Below are positions 53,609 through 62,984 of a stretch of 64,000 nucleotides of DNA, piece by piece (position 1 is the stretch's first letter; the number at the start of each line of letters is the position of its first letter). Both the position numbers and the translations under genes were made by a program. This stretch comes from Fen-1258 sp964441505 (GTDB lineage: Bacteria > Bacteroidota > Ignavibacteria > Ignavibacteriales > Melioribacteraceae). A model generated the notes under the pieces. The model saw only the letters and a program-made list of their open reading frames with translations, had not been told where the DNA came from and made no database searches. The stretch lies in NCBI GenBank assembly GCA_964441505.1, contig CAYTUV010000018.1:7576-71575 (forward strand), given 5' to 3'.

Positions 53609-55141
53609 TTGGAAAACGTAAATAATATCGAACCTACTGAAGGCGGAAACGAGCAGGAATTAAATTTACTAATGCAGCATCGGCACACTGAGCTTAATGA
53701 ACTGATTGCAAAAGGGATTCAACCATTTGCCTATAACTTTGATATAAATAATTATTCAACTACAATTAAAAATAATTTTGAACAGTGGGAAAATAAAGAT
53801 GTTAAGATTGCCGGAAGGATTATGGCAATTCGTAGAATGGGAAAAGCAAGCTTCGCGCATATACAGGATAACGAAGGAAGGATTCAGATCTATTTGAAAA
53901 AGGATGATCTCGGCGAGAATTATGATGTCTTTAAGTTGCTTGATATTGGAGATATAATTGGCGTTGAAGGATTCGTATTCAAAACAAAAACCGGTGAGAT
54001 CTCCGTTCACGGGAAATCTTTTACTGTGCTTTCTAAATCCATCAGACCAATTCCAATTCCAAAAGAATCTCTTGATGAACAGGGTAATAAAGTAATTCAT
54101 GATCAGTTTGCTGATAAGGAATTACGTTACCGTCAGCGTTATTTAGATTTAATTTTGAATTCTGATGTGAAAGAAGTTTTCAGAACACGTTCAAAAATTG
54201 TTACTGAGATTCGAAAGTATCTTGATGAAAACGGATTGCTGGAAGTTGAGACCCCGATTCTCCAGCCGCTATATGGAGGGGCAACAGCTCGTCCATTCGT
54301 TACCCATCATAATGCTCTGGATATAGAACTTTATCTACGTATTGCCGATGAACTTTACCTAAAGCGTCTTATTGTCGGTGGTTTCGACGGTGTGTATGAA
54401 ATTTCAAAAGATTTCCGAAATGAGGGAATGGATAAAACTCATAATCCGGAATTCACAATGCTTGAGTTATATGTTGCTTATAAGGATTATTTCTGGATGA
54501 TGAATTTTTTTGAGAATATGTTGGCAAATTTATGCAGAAACGTTTTTGGTAAAACAGAATTTGAAATTGAAGGAAACAAAATTAATTTCAATCCGCCGTG
54601 GCAGAGAATCTCAATGGTAGACGAATTAAAAAATAAAGTTGGTATTGATGTGCTGGCTGCATCAAATGAAAATTTAATTAAAATCTTAAAAACGAAAAAT
54701 GTTGATATGGAAGGAGGAGAAAGCAAGGGTAAATTGATAGATCTCTTATTCGAGGTTACGATTCAATCCGATCTTATTCAACCAACCTTTGTCACAGATT
54801 ATCCGGTTGAGCTATCTCCGCTGGCTAAGAAGCACCGTACAAGAGAGGGACTGGTTGAACGATTTGAGGGTTTTGTTATGGGGAGAGAGATTTGCAATGC
54901 ATTCAGCGAATTGAACGATCCGATCGATCAGCGTAGCCGTTTTGAGGATCAGGCAAAGATGAAAGAAGAAGGTGATGAGGAGGCTCATCAAATTGATGAA
55001 GATTTTCTTAAGGCTCTTGAATATGGAATGCCGCCGACCGCCGGTTTGGGAGTTGGAATTGATCGATTGATAATGCTGCTTACAAATCAATCATCTATTA
55101 GAGATGTGATTTTATTTCCACAAATGCGGCCGCAAAAATAA
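53609..55141 (+). CDS. lysS: Lysyl-tRNA synthetase, class II
   Basis: It charges tRNA-Lys. An OB-fold anticodon domain (about 60-160, VKIAGRIMAIRRMGKASFAHIQD) precedes the class II catalytic core: motif 2 FRNEGMDKTHNPEFTMLE (about 270-287) and motif 3 GLGVGIDRLIMLLT (about 480-493). 510 residues is normal. Start is TTG at 53609, with GGAGG at 53599-53603. Confidence 0.96.
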   Translation: MENVNNIEPTEGGNEQELNLLMQHRHTELNELIAKGIQPFAYNFDINNYSTTIKNNFEQWENKDVKIAGRIMAIRRMGKASFAHIQDNEGRIQIYLKKDDLGENYDVFKLLDIGDIIGVEGFVFKTKTGEISVHGKSFTVLSKSIRPIPIPKESLDEQGNKVIHDQFADKELRYRQRYLDLILNSDVKEVFRTRSKIVTEIRKYLDENGLLEVETPILQPLYGGATARPFVTHHNALDIELYLRIADELYLKRLIVGGFDGVYEISKDFRNEGMDKTHNPEFTMLELYVAYKDYFWMMNFFENMLANLCRNVFGKTEFEIEGNKINFNPPWQRISMVDELKNKVGIDVLAASNENLIKILKTKNVDMEGGESKGKLIDLLFEVTIQSDLIQPTFVTDYPVELSPLAKKHRTREGLVERFEGFVMGREICNAFSELNDPIDQRSRFEDQAKMKEEGDEEAHQIDEDFLKALEYGMPPTAGLGVGIDRLIMLLTNQSSIRDVILFPQMRPQK

Positions 55142-55149
55142 GGACAATA

Positions 55150-56757
55150 ATGAAAAATTTTGTGAAGCTGCTTCCATACATGATGCTTGTTCTGATCATC
55201 GGAATTTATTTAGGAATTAAACTGGAAAAATATTTTTCCTTCTCCGGCAATAAGAAGCAAATTGATAAATTCGGTGAAGTACTAAATTATACTGAGGACA
55301 ACTATGTTGACACAGTTAATTCGAATAGGTTGGTTGAAGATGCTATAAAAGGAATGTTCAGCAAACTTGATCCTCACACGGTTTATATCTCCAGAGAGGA
55401 ACAAATCACAGACGAGGAAACTTTTAGAGGAAACTTTGACGGAATCGGAGTAGAGTTTCAGATTGTGAAAGATACAATTACGGTTGTATCTCCAATCTCT
55501 GGAGGACCTAGCGAAGCGGTTGGAATTGTATCTGGTGATCGAATAATTAAAATCGACGGAAAGAGCAGTGTAGGTTGGAAAAATCAGGATGTAATTAAAA
55601 AATTGCGCGGTAAGAAAGGAGTAAGTGTTGATCTTACTATTTTCCGTCCATCGTTAAAAAGTACAAACAATTACAAAGTTATCCGGGATAAAATTAATTT
55701 GTACTCGGTTGACGCATCATTCATGACTGATGATGAAACAGGTTATATCAATATTACTCGATTTTCTGAAACGACCACAGCAGAAATGATAAAGGCACTT
55801 CAAGATTTATCTGCCAAAGGGATGAAAAAACTGATCCTCGATCTGCGTAATAATCCGGGAGGTTATGAGAATCAGGCGGCCAATGTTACCGATTTATTCC
55901 TTGATGATGAAAAGCTTATTGTATTCAATAAAGGGAGGGTCAAAAAATTTGATGAAGAATTCCGTGCGGGGAAGACATTTCCATTTGAAAAGATTCCGCT
56001 GATTATTTTAGTCAATCGCGGTACAGCATCTGCAAGTGAGATTGTCTCAGGCGCAATTCAAGATTGGGACAGAGGATTAATTGTGGGTGAAACAACTTTT
56101 GGTAAGGGATTGGTTCAGAGGCCGATAGAACTCTCAGACGGATCTGCAGTCAGAATTACAATTGCAAAATATTATACGCCATCAGGAAGACCCATACAGA
56201 GAGATTACAAAGATAAAAGTAAGTATTATGAAGAAGTTATGGCCCGTCAGGAATCTGATGGAGACAATGTAGACCACAAAACTGAGAAAGATTCTACAAA
56301 AACAAAGTATAAAACTAAAAACGGACGTGTTGTTTATGGCGGAGGTGGAATAACTCCTGATTATATAGTTGAAGCCGGCGCCATCTCTAATTATACACTT
56401 GAATTGAGAAGAAATAATGTCTACTATCAATTCGTACGTAATTACCTAGATAAAAATGGGAATGAACTAAGAGATAAATATCAGAATAATATTAAAAAAT
56501 TTGCTGAAGAATTCCGGTTTAATAATGAACAACTGCTGGATTTTATTAAGTTCGGCGAAACAGTAAAGGTTAAATATGATGCTAAAGGCTTTTCGACTGA
56601 TAAAGAATTAATCCGCACCAATCTTAAAGCTTTTGTAGCCCGTGATATTTTTAAGAACAGCGGTTGGTATCTTACATTGTTGAAGACAGACCGAATATTT
56701 CAAAAGGCGATTTCACTTTTTGGTGAGGCTGAAAAACTAAACGGATTTTCTAAATAA
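55150..56757 (+). CDS. ctpA: S41 family C-terminal processing protease
   Basis: An envelope serine protease of 535 residues. An N-terminal helix (about 8-24) anchors it; a PDZ domain lies at about 88-165. The catalytic Ser is in RGTASASEIVSGAIQDW (about 294-310), the Lys in TTFGKGLVQ. The C-terminal 150 residues (after about 385) are less typical. It degrades or matures secreted proteins. It starts 8 bases after lysS. Confidence 0.93.
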   Translation: MKNFVKLLPYMMLVLIIGIYLGIKLEKYFSFSGNKKQIDKFGEVLNYTEDNYVDTVNSNRLVEDAIKGMFSKLDPHTVYISREEQITDEETFRGNFDGIGVEFQIVKDTITVVSPISGGPSEAVGIVSGDRIIKIDGKSSVGWKNQDVIKKLRGKKGVSVDLTIFRPSLKSTNNYKVIRDKINLYSVDASFMTDDETGYINITRFSETTTAEMIKALQDLSAKGMKKLILDLRNNPGGYENQAANVTDLFLDDEKLIVFNKGRVKKFDEEFRAGKTFPFEKIPLIILVNRGTASASEIVSGAIQDWDRGLIVGETTFGKGLVQRPIELSDGSAVRITIAKYYTPSGRPIQRDYKDKSKYYEEVMARQESDGDNVDHKTEKDSTKTKYKTKNGRVVYGGGGITPDYIVEAGAISNYTLELRRNNVYYQFVRNYLDKNGNELRDKYQNNIKKFAEEFRFNNEQLLDFIKFGETVKVKYDAKGFSTDKELIRTNLKAFVARDIFKNSGWYLTLLKTDRIFQKAISLFGEAEKLNGFSK

Positions 56758-56833
56758 GTTTGACTAATCAATTGAAGTAAGAGTAAGGATAAAAAGAAAA
56801 TATATTAATGGGTTACCTTACGCAAAAATTTTA

Positions 56834-56931
56834 TCTCGGTGTAACTCTGCGACTTCTCGGTGGCACTCTGTGTAATAAAAACCAATATATAACACAGAGA
56901 AACACTGAGAAGGCACAGAGAACCACGGAGA
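56834..56931. repeat. Long imperfect palindrome (CTCTGTGT/ACACAGAG class)
   Basis: Arm 56834-56877 is an inverted copy of 56888-56931: 33 of 44 positions pair by hand count, with a 10-base loop, including a perfect 8-base CTCTGTGT/ACACAGAG block next to the loop. As RNA it would fold into a long hairpin. It lies between ctpA and the gamma-carbonic anhydrase gene. The CACAGAGAACCACGGAGAA text recalls dispersed repeats seen in many bacteria. Possibly a terminator-like or mobile repeat; function is unknown. Confidence 0.65.
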
Positions 56932-56967
56932 AAATATCTTTTCTTCAATTCTTGCTAAGATGTATTA

Positions 56968-57522
56968 ATGAATAAAGAGACCAAACTATTTCCATATAAC
57001 AATATTTTTCCGAAACTTCATAAGTCAGTCTTTCTTGCATCGGGTGCTAAAATAATTGGCGATGTTGAGATTGGTGAGAATTCTTCTGTGTGGTATAACA
57101 CTGTAGTTCGTGGCGATGTTAATTATATTAAGGTTGGTTCCATGACAAATGTTCAGGATTGTTCTATGCTTCATGTTACCAATGGAAAGTTTCCATTAAT
57201 TATAGGAAGTAAAGTTACAATCGGCCACAGTGTTACTTTGCACGGGTGTGTTCTAAAAAACTTATGTTTGATAGGAATGAACTCAACTGTACTCGATGGT
57301 GCAGTGATTGAAGAAAAAGCTATGGTTGCTGCTGGAGCCCTTATCAAACCTGGTTTTGTGGTGCCATCGGGAAAATTGGCTGCCGGTGTTCCGGCTAAAG
57401 TTATTCGTGATCTTACAAAGGAAGAACTGGAAGAGTTTGATAAATCTGCAGAGCGTTATACAGATTATACAAAAATCACCGTAGACTCACTTTTAAAAAA
57501 CGATTATTCGATTGAGTGGTAA
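56968..57522 (+). CDS. Gamma-class carbonic anhydrase family protein
   Basis: A 184-residue left-handed beta-helix (hexapeptide repeats, about 30-140). The three zinc-type His are visible in SMLHVTNG and VTIGHSVTLHGC, so it is close to the CamH/YrdA group. Carbonic anhydrase activity is possible but often absent in YrdA-like proteins. It ends 4 bases before ybeY, with which it seems co-transcribed. Confidence 0.88.
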   Translation: MNKETKLFPYNNIFPKLHKSVFLASGAKIIGDVEIGENSSVWYNTVVRGDVNYIKVGSMTNVQDCSMLHVTNGKFPLIIGSKVTIGHSVTLHGCVLKNLCLIGMNSTVLDGAVIEEKAMVAAGALIKPGFVVPSGKLAAGVPAKVIRDLTKEELEEFDKSAERYTDYTKITVDSLLKNDYSIEW

Positions 57523-57526
57523 TATT

Positions 57527-57973
57527 GTGAATAATGTTTATGTTTCCTGTGAGAAAGGAATTAAGGTTGATAAAAAGATTATTCGACATATTGTAAATAT
57601 GATTTGCAGTGATTTGGATCTTACTATAGATTCATTAGAATTTAATTTCATTTCATCAGAATCAATGGTTGATGTGAATAAAAAATATTTACAACATAAC
57701 TACGAAACCGATATAATAACCTTTGATTATTCCGGTGAAAAAAATAATTTAGACGGCGAAATTTTCATCTCTTTGCATGATGCGGTTGTGAACAGTAAAA
57801 AGTATAAGGTTTCAGTCGATAATGAATTGTTGAGGTTGTTGGTTCATGGTATTTTGCATCTTATAGGGTACGATGATATTACTGTTGCAAAAAGAAGAAG
57901 AATGAAATTAAAAGAAGACATGCTTGTTAAGAAGTGTCATAAATATTCAAAAGGTTTGGCAGTATTAAAATGA
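57527..57973 (+). CDS. ybeY: Endoribonuclease YbeY
   Basis: It is a metal-dependent RNase for rRNA maturation. The family motif HGxLHLxGYDH reads HGILHLIGYDD, so the third metal His is Asp. Bacteroidetes homologues likewise diverge at this site. DIITFDY is the other conserved segment. The GTG at 57527 is preferred over a TTG at 57512, which would overlap the previous gene and lacks a ribosome site. It overlaps smg by 4 bases (ATGA). Confidence 0.88.
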   Translation: MNNVYVSCEKGIKVDKKIIRHIVNMICSDLDLTIDSLEFNFISSESMVDVNKKYLQHNYETDIITFDYSGEKNNLDGEIFISLHDAVVNSKKYKVSVDNELLRLLVHGILHLIGYDDITVAKRRRMKLKEDMLVKKCHKYSKGLAVLK

Positions 57974-58428
57974 CATCAAAAATTGTAGAAGTTTTAGCAA
58001 AAATATTAGAAGGATTAGGTAATAATTCCTCGATTGAGGAAGTAAATCGCTCATTAATGAAGAACAAGCAATTTGATAAACAAACTTTGGGAATTGCGTT
58101 CAGTCTGATTTACGATAAAATTCTTTCCAAAAAAGTGCACTTAAGAGAAGATGAAATTAAAAAGAAAAGCAGTGTCAGGTTTTTGTCTGATACAGAGAAA
58201 GAAACTCTTGGTATTGATAACTATAATTATCTGCTCCATCTGATAAATGTTGGATTATTAGAGATGGAGAATTTAGAAATCATTTTAGATCAGATCACAA
58301 TCTTTCCGGAAAGCAGAGTTACCCGGAGGGAAATCAATTGGGTCATCCTCCTTTCATTAGTTGAGTTTGATTCAGAAATCTTACCCGGAAGCAGAATGTT
58401 GCTCTATTCTTCCGATACAGTCAATTAA
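57970..58428 (+). CDS. smg: DUF494 family protein (Smg-like)
   Basis: A 152-residue small protein matching the DUF494/Smg pattern: an N-terminal helical part, then SVRFLSDTEKETLGIDNYNY and VTRREINWVILLSLVEF. Its molecular function is unknown. In Proteobacteria smg is next to topA, and here topA starts 12 bases downstream, which supports the call. It overlaps ybeY by 4 bases. Confidence 0.78.
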   Translation: MTSKIVEVLAKILEGLGNNSSIEEVNRSLMKNKQFDKQTLGIAFSLIYDKILSKKVHLREDEIKKKSSVRFLSDTEKETLGIDNYNYLLHLINVGLLEMENLEIILDQITIFPESRVTRREINWVILLSLVEFDSEILPGSRMLLYSSDTVN

Positions 58429-58440
58429 AAGGTAATCCTA

Positions 58441-60672
58441 ATGAGTAAAGACCTTATTCTTGTGGAGTCACCCTCCAAAGCAAAAACTATTAACAAATAT
58501 GTTGGTAAAAAATATATTGTCGAAGCTACTGTTGGGCATATAAGAAATTTACCGAAAACTAAACTCGGTATAGATATAGAGAATGGTTTTGAACCTAGTC
58601 TGCTGAATATACGAGGTAAAGGTGATATCATAAAAAAAATCAGATCACTGGCAGCCAAGGCAGATAAAATTTACATCGCAACTGATCCCGACCGTGAAGG
58701 GGAGGCAATTGCTCAGGATGTGGTAGATATTTTAACGGTACCTCAAAGAGAAAGAATAGAACGAGTTCTCTTTAACGAGATTACAAAGAAAGCCGTCAAT
58801 GAAGCTCTGCAGAACACGATTAAAATAGATGACCATCTGGTCACGTCTCAGCGTGCACGCCGTGTTATGGACAGAATTATTGGTTATCAGGTAAGTCCTT
58901 TTCTCTGGCGTGCTGTTATTGAGGCTTATGGAAGTTCACTATCTGCCGGTCGTGTTCAATCAGTCGCTTTGCGATTGATTTGTGAACGGGAAGAGGATAT
59001 AGAAAAATTTATTGCTACAGAATACTGGTCTATTACTGCAGTATTCACAACCGAAAAGGGTGAAGAACTCCGCGCAAAATTATATGAGGTAAATGGAAAA
59101 CAGATTAAGGTACCTCCTAAACCTTTGATGACTGATGAGGATTGGGATGAATTCCTTAAAACGAATTTTGCTATTACTAAATCGGAACTGGCAAATCAAA
59201 TTGCTGAAACTCTACGCTCAAAGGATAATTATTACATTTCTGATCTTACAAAAAAAGAGAGCAGAAAAAATCCTTATCCGCCATTTATCACAAGCAGTCT
59301 TCAGGTTGAGGCATCACGCAAGCTTAGATTCCGCCCGCGCAGAACAATGATGCTCGCTCAGCAATTATATGAAGGAATAGATCTCGGTGCAGAAGGCACA
59401 ACAGGTTTAATAACTTACATGAGAACAGATTCAACGCGCCTTAGCGAGGATGTTGTATCCGAGGCTAGAAACTTTATTAATGAAAAATATGGCGGCCGGT
59501 ATTTACCTGAAAAACCAAAGGTCTACGAACCGAAGAATAAAAAAAATGTTCAGGATGCACATGAGGCCATCAGACCAACTTCATTAAAATACACGCCTGA
59601 TTTTGTAAAAGACTTTTTAGATGAACCTCAATTCAAGTTATATGAGTTAATCTGGAAACGATTCATTGCGTGCCAAATGGAATCTGCTCGATTGGAAACA
59701 ACAATAGCCAGCATCGCTTCAGATGAATTTGTATTCAGAAGTTCAGGTACAACAGTTCTGTTTGACGGTTATATGACTCTCTATGATGAAGATTTAGAGG
59801 ACAAGGATGATCAGAACGGAAACGGTTTATTAATTCCTGCCGGACTAGAAAAAGATCAGAAAATGGGATTGAAAGAGTTGAATGCAAGTCAGCATTTCAC
59901 AAAACCGCCGCCGCGTTTCACAGAAAGTTCTCTAATCAAGGAACTGGAAAGCAATGGAATTGGTCGCCCGAGTACTTATGCAATGATTATGGGGACGATC
60001 ATTGACAGAAAATATGTTGAGCAAACTGAACGTAAATTAATGCCTACTGAACTCGGCAGAAAAGTCAACAACATACTCGTCAAAAATTTCTCTAACATAT
60101 TTAATGTAAACTTTACTGCGCAGATGGAAGGGGAGTTGGATCTAATTGCTGATGGAGAAATCGGGTATCTGAAAGTTTTGAATGATTTCTATGAGCCCTT
60201 TTCCAAGACGTTGAAAGAAGTTGAAGCAAATTTGGAGAAGATTAAGTGTGATAAATGCGGTTCGGATATGGATATAAAGATGGGTCGCTTCGGAAAATAT
60301 TTGGCTTGTACAAAGTATCCTGATTGCAAAAACATTAAATCACTTAAAGAATTTGCCCCGAATGGCGGTGCGCCTGAACCAACCGGTGATGATTGTCCTA
60401 AATGCGGTTCGAAAACAGTTTATCGTGAAGGCAAATTTGGTAGATTCATAGGTTGCGAAAAATATCCCGATTGCGACTTCACAAAAATTGTAACTCTCGG
60501 TTTGAAATGCCCTAAATGCACTGATGGTGAAGTTATCACTCGTAGAACAAAGCGTGGTAAAATATTTTATGGTTGTAATAAATATCCCGATTGCGATTTT
60601 GCCAGTTGGACAATGCCTAAGCCCAAGGAAGAGGAAGAAGAAGCGGCGTTTGCTTCCGAGGAAGAAGTCTAA
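58441..60672 (+). CDS. topA: DNA topoisomerase I
   Basis: It relaxes negative supercoils. The TOPRIM domain is at the start (LILVESPSKAKTINKY, ATDPDREGEAIA), and the catalytic Tyr in GLITYMRTDSTRLSED (about 316-331). Three C-terminal zinc ribbons (about 600-720; CDKCG...CTKYPDC, CPKCG...CEKYPDC, CPKC...CNKYPDC) bind DNA. Length of 743 is normal. A Glu-rich tail ends it. A recombinase gene follows after 31 bases. Confidence 0.97.
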   Translation: MSKDLILVESPSKAKTINKYVGKKYIVEATVGHIRNLPKTKLGIDIENGFEPSLLNIRGKGDIIKKIRSLAAKADKIYIATDPDREGEAIAQDVVDILTVPQRERIERVLFNEITKKAVNEALQNTIKIDDHLVTSQRARRVMDRIIGYQVSPFLWRAVIEAYGSSLSAGRVQSVALRLICEREEDIEKFIATEYWSITAVFTTEKGEELRAKLYEVNGKQIKVPPKPLMTDEDWDEFLKTNFAITKSELANQIAETLRSKDNYYISDLTKKESRKNPYPPFITSSLQVEASRKLRFRPRRTMMLAQQLYEGIDLGAEGTTGLITYMRTDSTRLSEDVVSEARNFINEKYGGRYLPEKPKVYEPKNKKNVQDAHEAIRPTSLKYTPDFVKDFLDEPQFKLYELIWKRFIACQMESARLETTIASIASDEFVFRSSGTTVLFDGYMTLYDEDLEDKDDQNGNGLLIPAGLEKDQKMGLKELNASQHFTKPPPRFTESSLIKELESNGIGRPSTYAMIMGTIIDRKYVEQTERKLMPTELGRKVNNILVKNFSNIFNVNFTAQMEGELDLIADGEIGYLKVLNDFYEPFSKTLKEVEANLEKIKCDKCGSDMDIKMGRFGKYLACTKYPDCKNIKSLKEFAPNGGAPEPTGDDCPKCGSKTVYREGKFGRFIGCEKYPDCDFTKIVTLGLKCPKCTDGEVITRRTKRGKIFYGCNKYPDCDFASWTMPKPKEEEEEAAFASEEEV

Positions 60673-60703
60673 AAAAATAGTTTTTAACATTAACGGCATT
60701 TAA

Positions 60704-61597
60704 ATGATGCAGCTCGATCTTCGCGACATACTAAATCGAATGCTTGCAGAACTATCCGGCATCAGCCGTGCATCAGAGAATACTATCGATGCTTACACCC
60801 GCGATTTAAACCAATTCATTCTGTTTTGTGCCGATAAGGATATTAAGCTTATCAATCAGATTACGGACAGGGTCATAAGGCATTTTGTTATCCGGCTCAG
60901 TGAAAGCGGTGTAGAAAAAAGTACAATCTCCAGAAAACTCTCGGCCTTACGAAGATTGTTAAATTTCGCACTTCGGCATGATTTAATAGAGAAGAATCCA
61001 TTATCAAAAATCCCAAATCCTAAAGTAAAGAGGAAATTGCCAGAGACGATTAATCTTGACTCTTTTTTAGAAATTTTTAGATTGCTGGATGAAAAGGGAG
61101 ATAATTCATCAATTAGGATAAAAGCACTCTTCGAATTATTGTATGGATGTGCCTTGAGAGTATCTGAATTATGTTCGTTAAATGTTGGCGATATTGATTT
61201 TAATAACATGAGTGTGAAGGTATTGGGAAAAGGATCTAAAACCAGAATTGTACCGCTTGGCTCAAAATCTTCATTGGTTGTAAAAAAATATTTGCAGACT
61301 ATTAAAGATTCCACCCATCATAAACCATTATTTACTGATGAATCGGGTAAGAGGATAACTCGACACTCGGTTTATAATATTGTTAAGAGACACTTATCAA
61401 AAGTAACAGACATTAATAAAAAGAGTCCACACATTCTTCGCCACAGCGCAGCAACACATATGCTTGACAGAGAAGCGGACTTAATGGCGGTAAAAGAAAT
61501 TCTCGGCCATGAAAATTTATCTACTACACAAATTTATACACATGTAAGTATTGAGAGATTAAAAAAATCGTATAAGAAGGCTCATCCAAAATCATAA
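60704..61597 (+). CDS. xerD: Tyrosine recombinase XerC/XerD
   Basis: A 297-residue site-specific recombinase with all catalytic residues: Arg152 (CALRVSEL), Lys176 (LGKGSKTR), His243 and Arg246 (HILRHSAATH), His269 (ILGHENLST) and Tyr278 (TQIYTHVS). The N-terminal SAM-like core-binding domain is at about 8-95. It would resolve chromosome dimers at dif. Whether it is XerC or XerD cannot be settled by eye. Start ATG 60704 or the next codon, also ATG. Confidence 0.92.
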   Translation: MMQLDLRDILNRMLAELSGISRASENTIDAYTRDLNQFILFCADKDIKLINQITDRVIRHFVIRLSESGVEKSTISRKLSALRRLLNFALRHDLIEKNPLSKIPNPKVKRKLPETINLDSFLEIFRLLDEKGDNSSIRIKALFELLYGCALRVSELCSLNVGDIDFNNMSVKVLGKGSKTRIVPLGSKSSLVVKKYLQTIKDSTHHKPLFTDESGKRITRHSVYNIVKRHLSKVTDINKKSPHILRHSAATHMLDREADLMAVKEILGHENLSTTQIYTHVSIERLKKSYKKAHPKS

Positions 61598-61607
61598 AGG
61601 AGTTACT

Positions 61608-61913
61608 ATGAACATTCAAATTACTTCTCGCAAATTCAGAGCAAAAAACTCTCTAAAAGATTTTATCCGGGAGGAGATCAAAGATCTTGAAAAATATAAT
61701 GATGAAATTATTTCTGTGGATGTAATCCTAAGTTTTACACATATTAAAGACAGCATCAAGACAGCAGAGATTAAACTTTCTGTCCCCAAAAAGGCTATAA
61801 CGGTAACATCCGATAGTGAAGAATTTGAAAAGTCTGTAACTCTCTCTCTAGAAAAAATAAAAAAACAACTTAGAAAACTTAAAACAAAACGTCTCATAAG
61901 GCCTAAGAAATGA
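61608..61913 (+). CDS. hpf: Ribosome hibernation promoting factor (short HPF/RaiA)
   Basis: A 101-residue protein of the S30AE fold (MNIQITSRKFRAKNSLKDFI, AEIKLSVPKKAITVTSDSEE, LSLEKIKKQLRKLK). It dimerises or inactivates ribosomes in stationary phase. It is the short type, without the C-terminal dimerisation domain. AAAGGAG at 61596-61602 is a good ribosome site. It overlaps hprK by 4 bases (ATGA). Confidence 0.88.
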   Translation: MNIQITSRKFRAKNSLKDFIREEIKDLEKYNDEIISVDVILSFTHIKDSIKTAEIKLSVPKKAITVTSDSEEFEKSVTLSLEKIKKQLRKLKTKRLIRPKK

Positions 61914-62920
61914 AAATTAACGAAGGTGCAATTACTCAGAAGGAAAGTATCACAGTAGAATTCTTTTATAATAATACAACCGACAGATTCAAGATACGTC
62001 TTTTAAACGAGCGAGTGGGGTTTGATCGTCTCATTAAAGATCCAAATCTTCATAGACCCGGTTTACCTCTAGCAGGTTTTCTGGAATTATTCTCATTTAG
62101 CAGGATTCAGGTCTTTGGTAACACAGAGATGCGTTATCTTCTAAATCTTTCACTGGAAGAGAGAACCACAGCCCTTGAAAATATATTCAAATATGATATT
62201 CCTTGCCTGGTCATAACTAATGATCATCCTCCAACACAAGAGATGACCGAATTGGCTAACAAATATAAGATCCCGATCTTCGGTTCATCGTATTCATCGA
62301 CGAAAGCAATATTTCTTATCTCGGATTTTCTTGATGATCAATTTGCACCAAGGCTCTCAGTACACGGTTCTCTTGTTGATGTTTACGGTGTTGGGATGTT
62401 GTTTGTCGGGAAATCGGGTATAGGGAAAAGTGAAGTTGCATTAGATTTAGTGGAAAGAGGGCACCGCCTTGTTGCTGATGATGTTGTAATATTAACGAAG
62501 AAAGGTGAAGGCATTATCATGGGCGCGGGCACCGAGATTGTTAAACATTTCATGGAGTTGCGCGGAATCGGAATTATTGATGTTAGAAGTATGTTCGGAG
62601 TTAGAGCAATCAGATTTCAAAAGCGTCTTGAGGTTGTTATAGAATTAGAAGTTTGGAACGATCAATCGGACTATACACGAACAGGCTTAGATGGGTCTTC
62701 GACTACTATTCTTGATGTTGATGTTCCTCATGTAAAATTGCCTATTATTCCCGGTAAAAATATTACGGTTGTTTCCGAAATTATTGCTCTTAATTATTTG
62801 CTAAAACATTATGGCTATGATGCGGCAAAAGTGTTGCAGGATCGAATAACCTCTAAAATTCGTCAGAAAAGTGAGGAAATGGATCGCGCAGTAGATTATT
62901 TCGAACATGATTTTGAATGA
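61910..62920 (+). CDS. hprK: HPr kinase/phosphorylase
   Basis: It phosphorylates Ser46 of HPr with ATP or pyrophosphate and can reverse it. An N-terminal domain is at about 1-130 (PGLPLAGFLELF); the catalytic C-terminal domain has the Walker A FVGKSGIGKSEVALDL (GKSGIGKS, 167-174), His152 in SVHGSLVDVYG, ADDVVIL and the signature MELRGIGIIDVRSMFG (about 217-232). It lies 48 kb from ptsH-ptsI, in an hpf-hprK pair typical of several phyla. Confidence 0.94.
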   Translation: MKINEGAITQKESITVEFFYNNTTDRFKIRLLNERVGFDRLIKDPNLHRPGLPLAGFLELFSFSRIQVFGNTEMRYLLNLSLEERTTALENIFKYDIPCLVITNDHPPTQEMTELANKYKIPIFGSSYSSTKAIFLISDFLDDQFAPRLSVHGSLVDVYGVGMLFVGKSGIGKSEVALDLVERGHRLVADDVVILTKKGEGIIMGAGTEIVKHFMELRGIGIIDVRSMFGVRAIRFQKRLEVVIELEVWNDQSDYTRTGLDGSSTTILDVDVPHVKLPIIPGKNITVVSEIIALNYLLKHYGYDAAKVLQDRITSKIRQKSEEMDRAVDYFEHDFE

Positions 62921-62939
62921 TAATTGGTGGTTTTATTCC

Positions 62940-62970
62940 TTGACTACAGAGGGATGATTTGCTATCTTCG
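62940..62970 (+). promoter_or_regulatory. Putative Bacteroidetes-type promoter for the M23 peptidase gene
   Basis: TTG at 62940-62942 and TATCTTCG at 62963-62970 are separated by 20 bases. This fits the Bacteroidetes -33 TTG / -7 TAnnTTTG pattern with one mismatch. It lies 14 bases upstream of the ATG at 62985, leaving a very short leader. Confidence 0.45.
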
Positions 62971-62984
62971 CAACCGAAAATACT

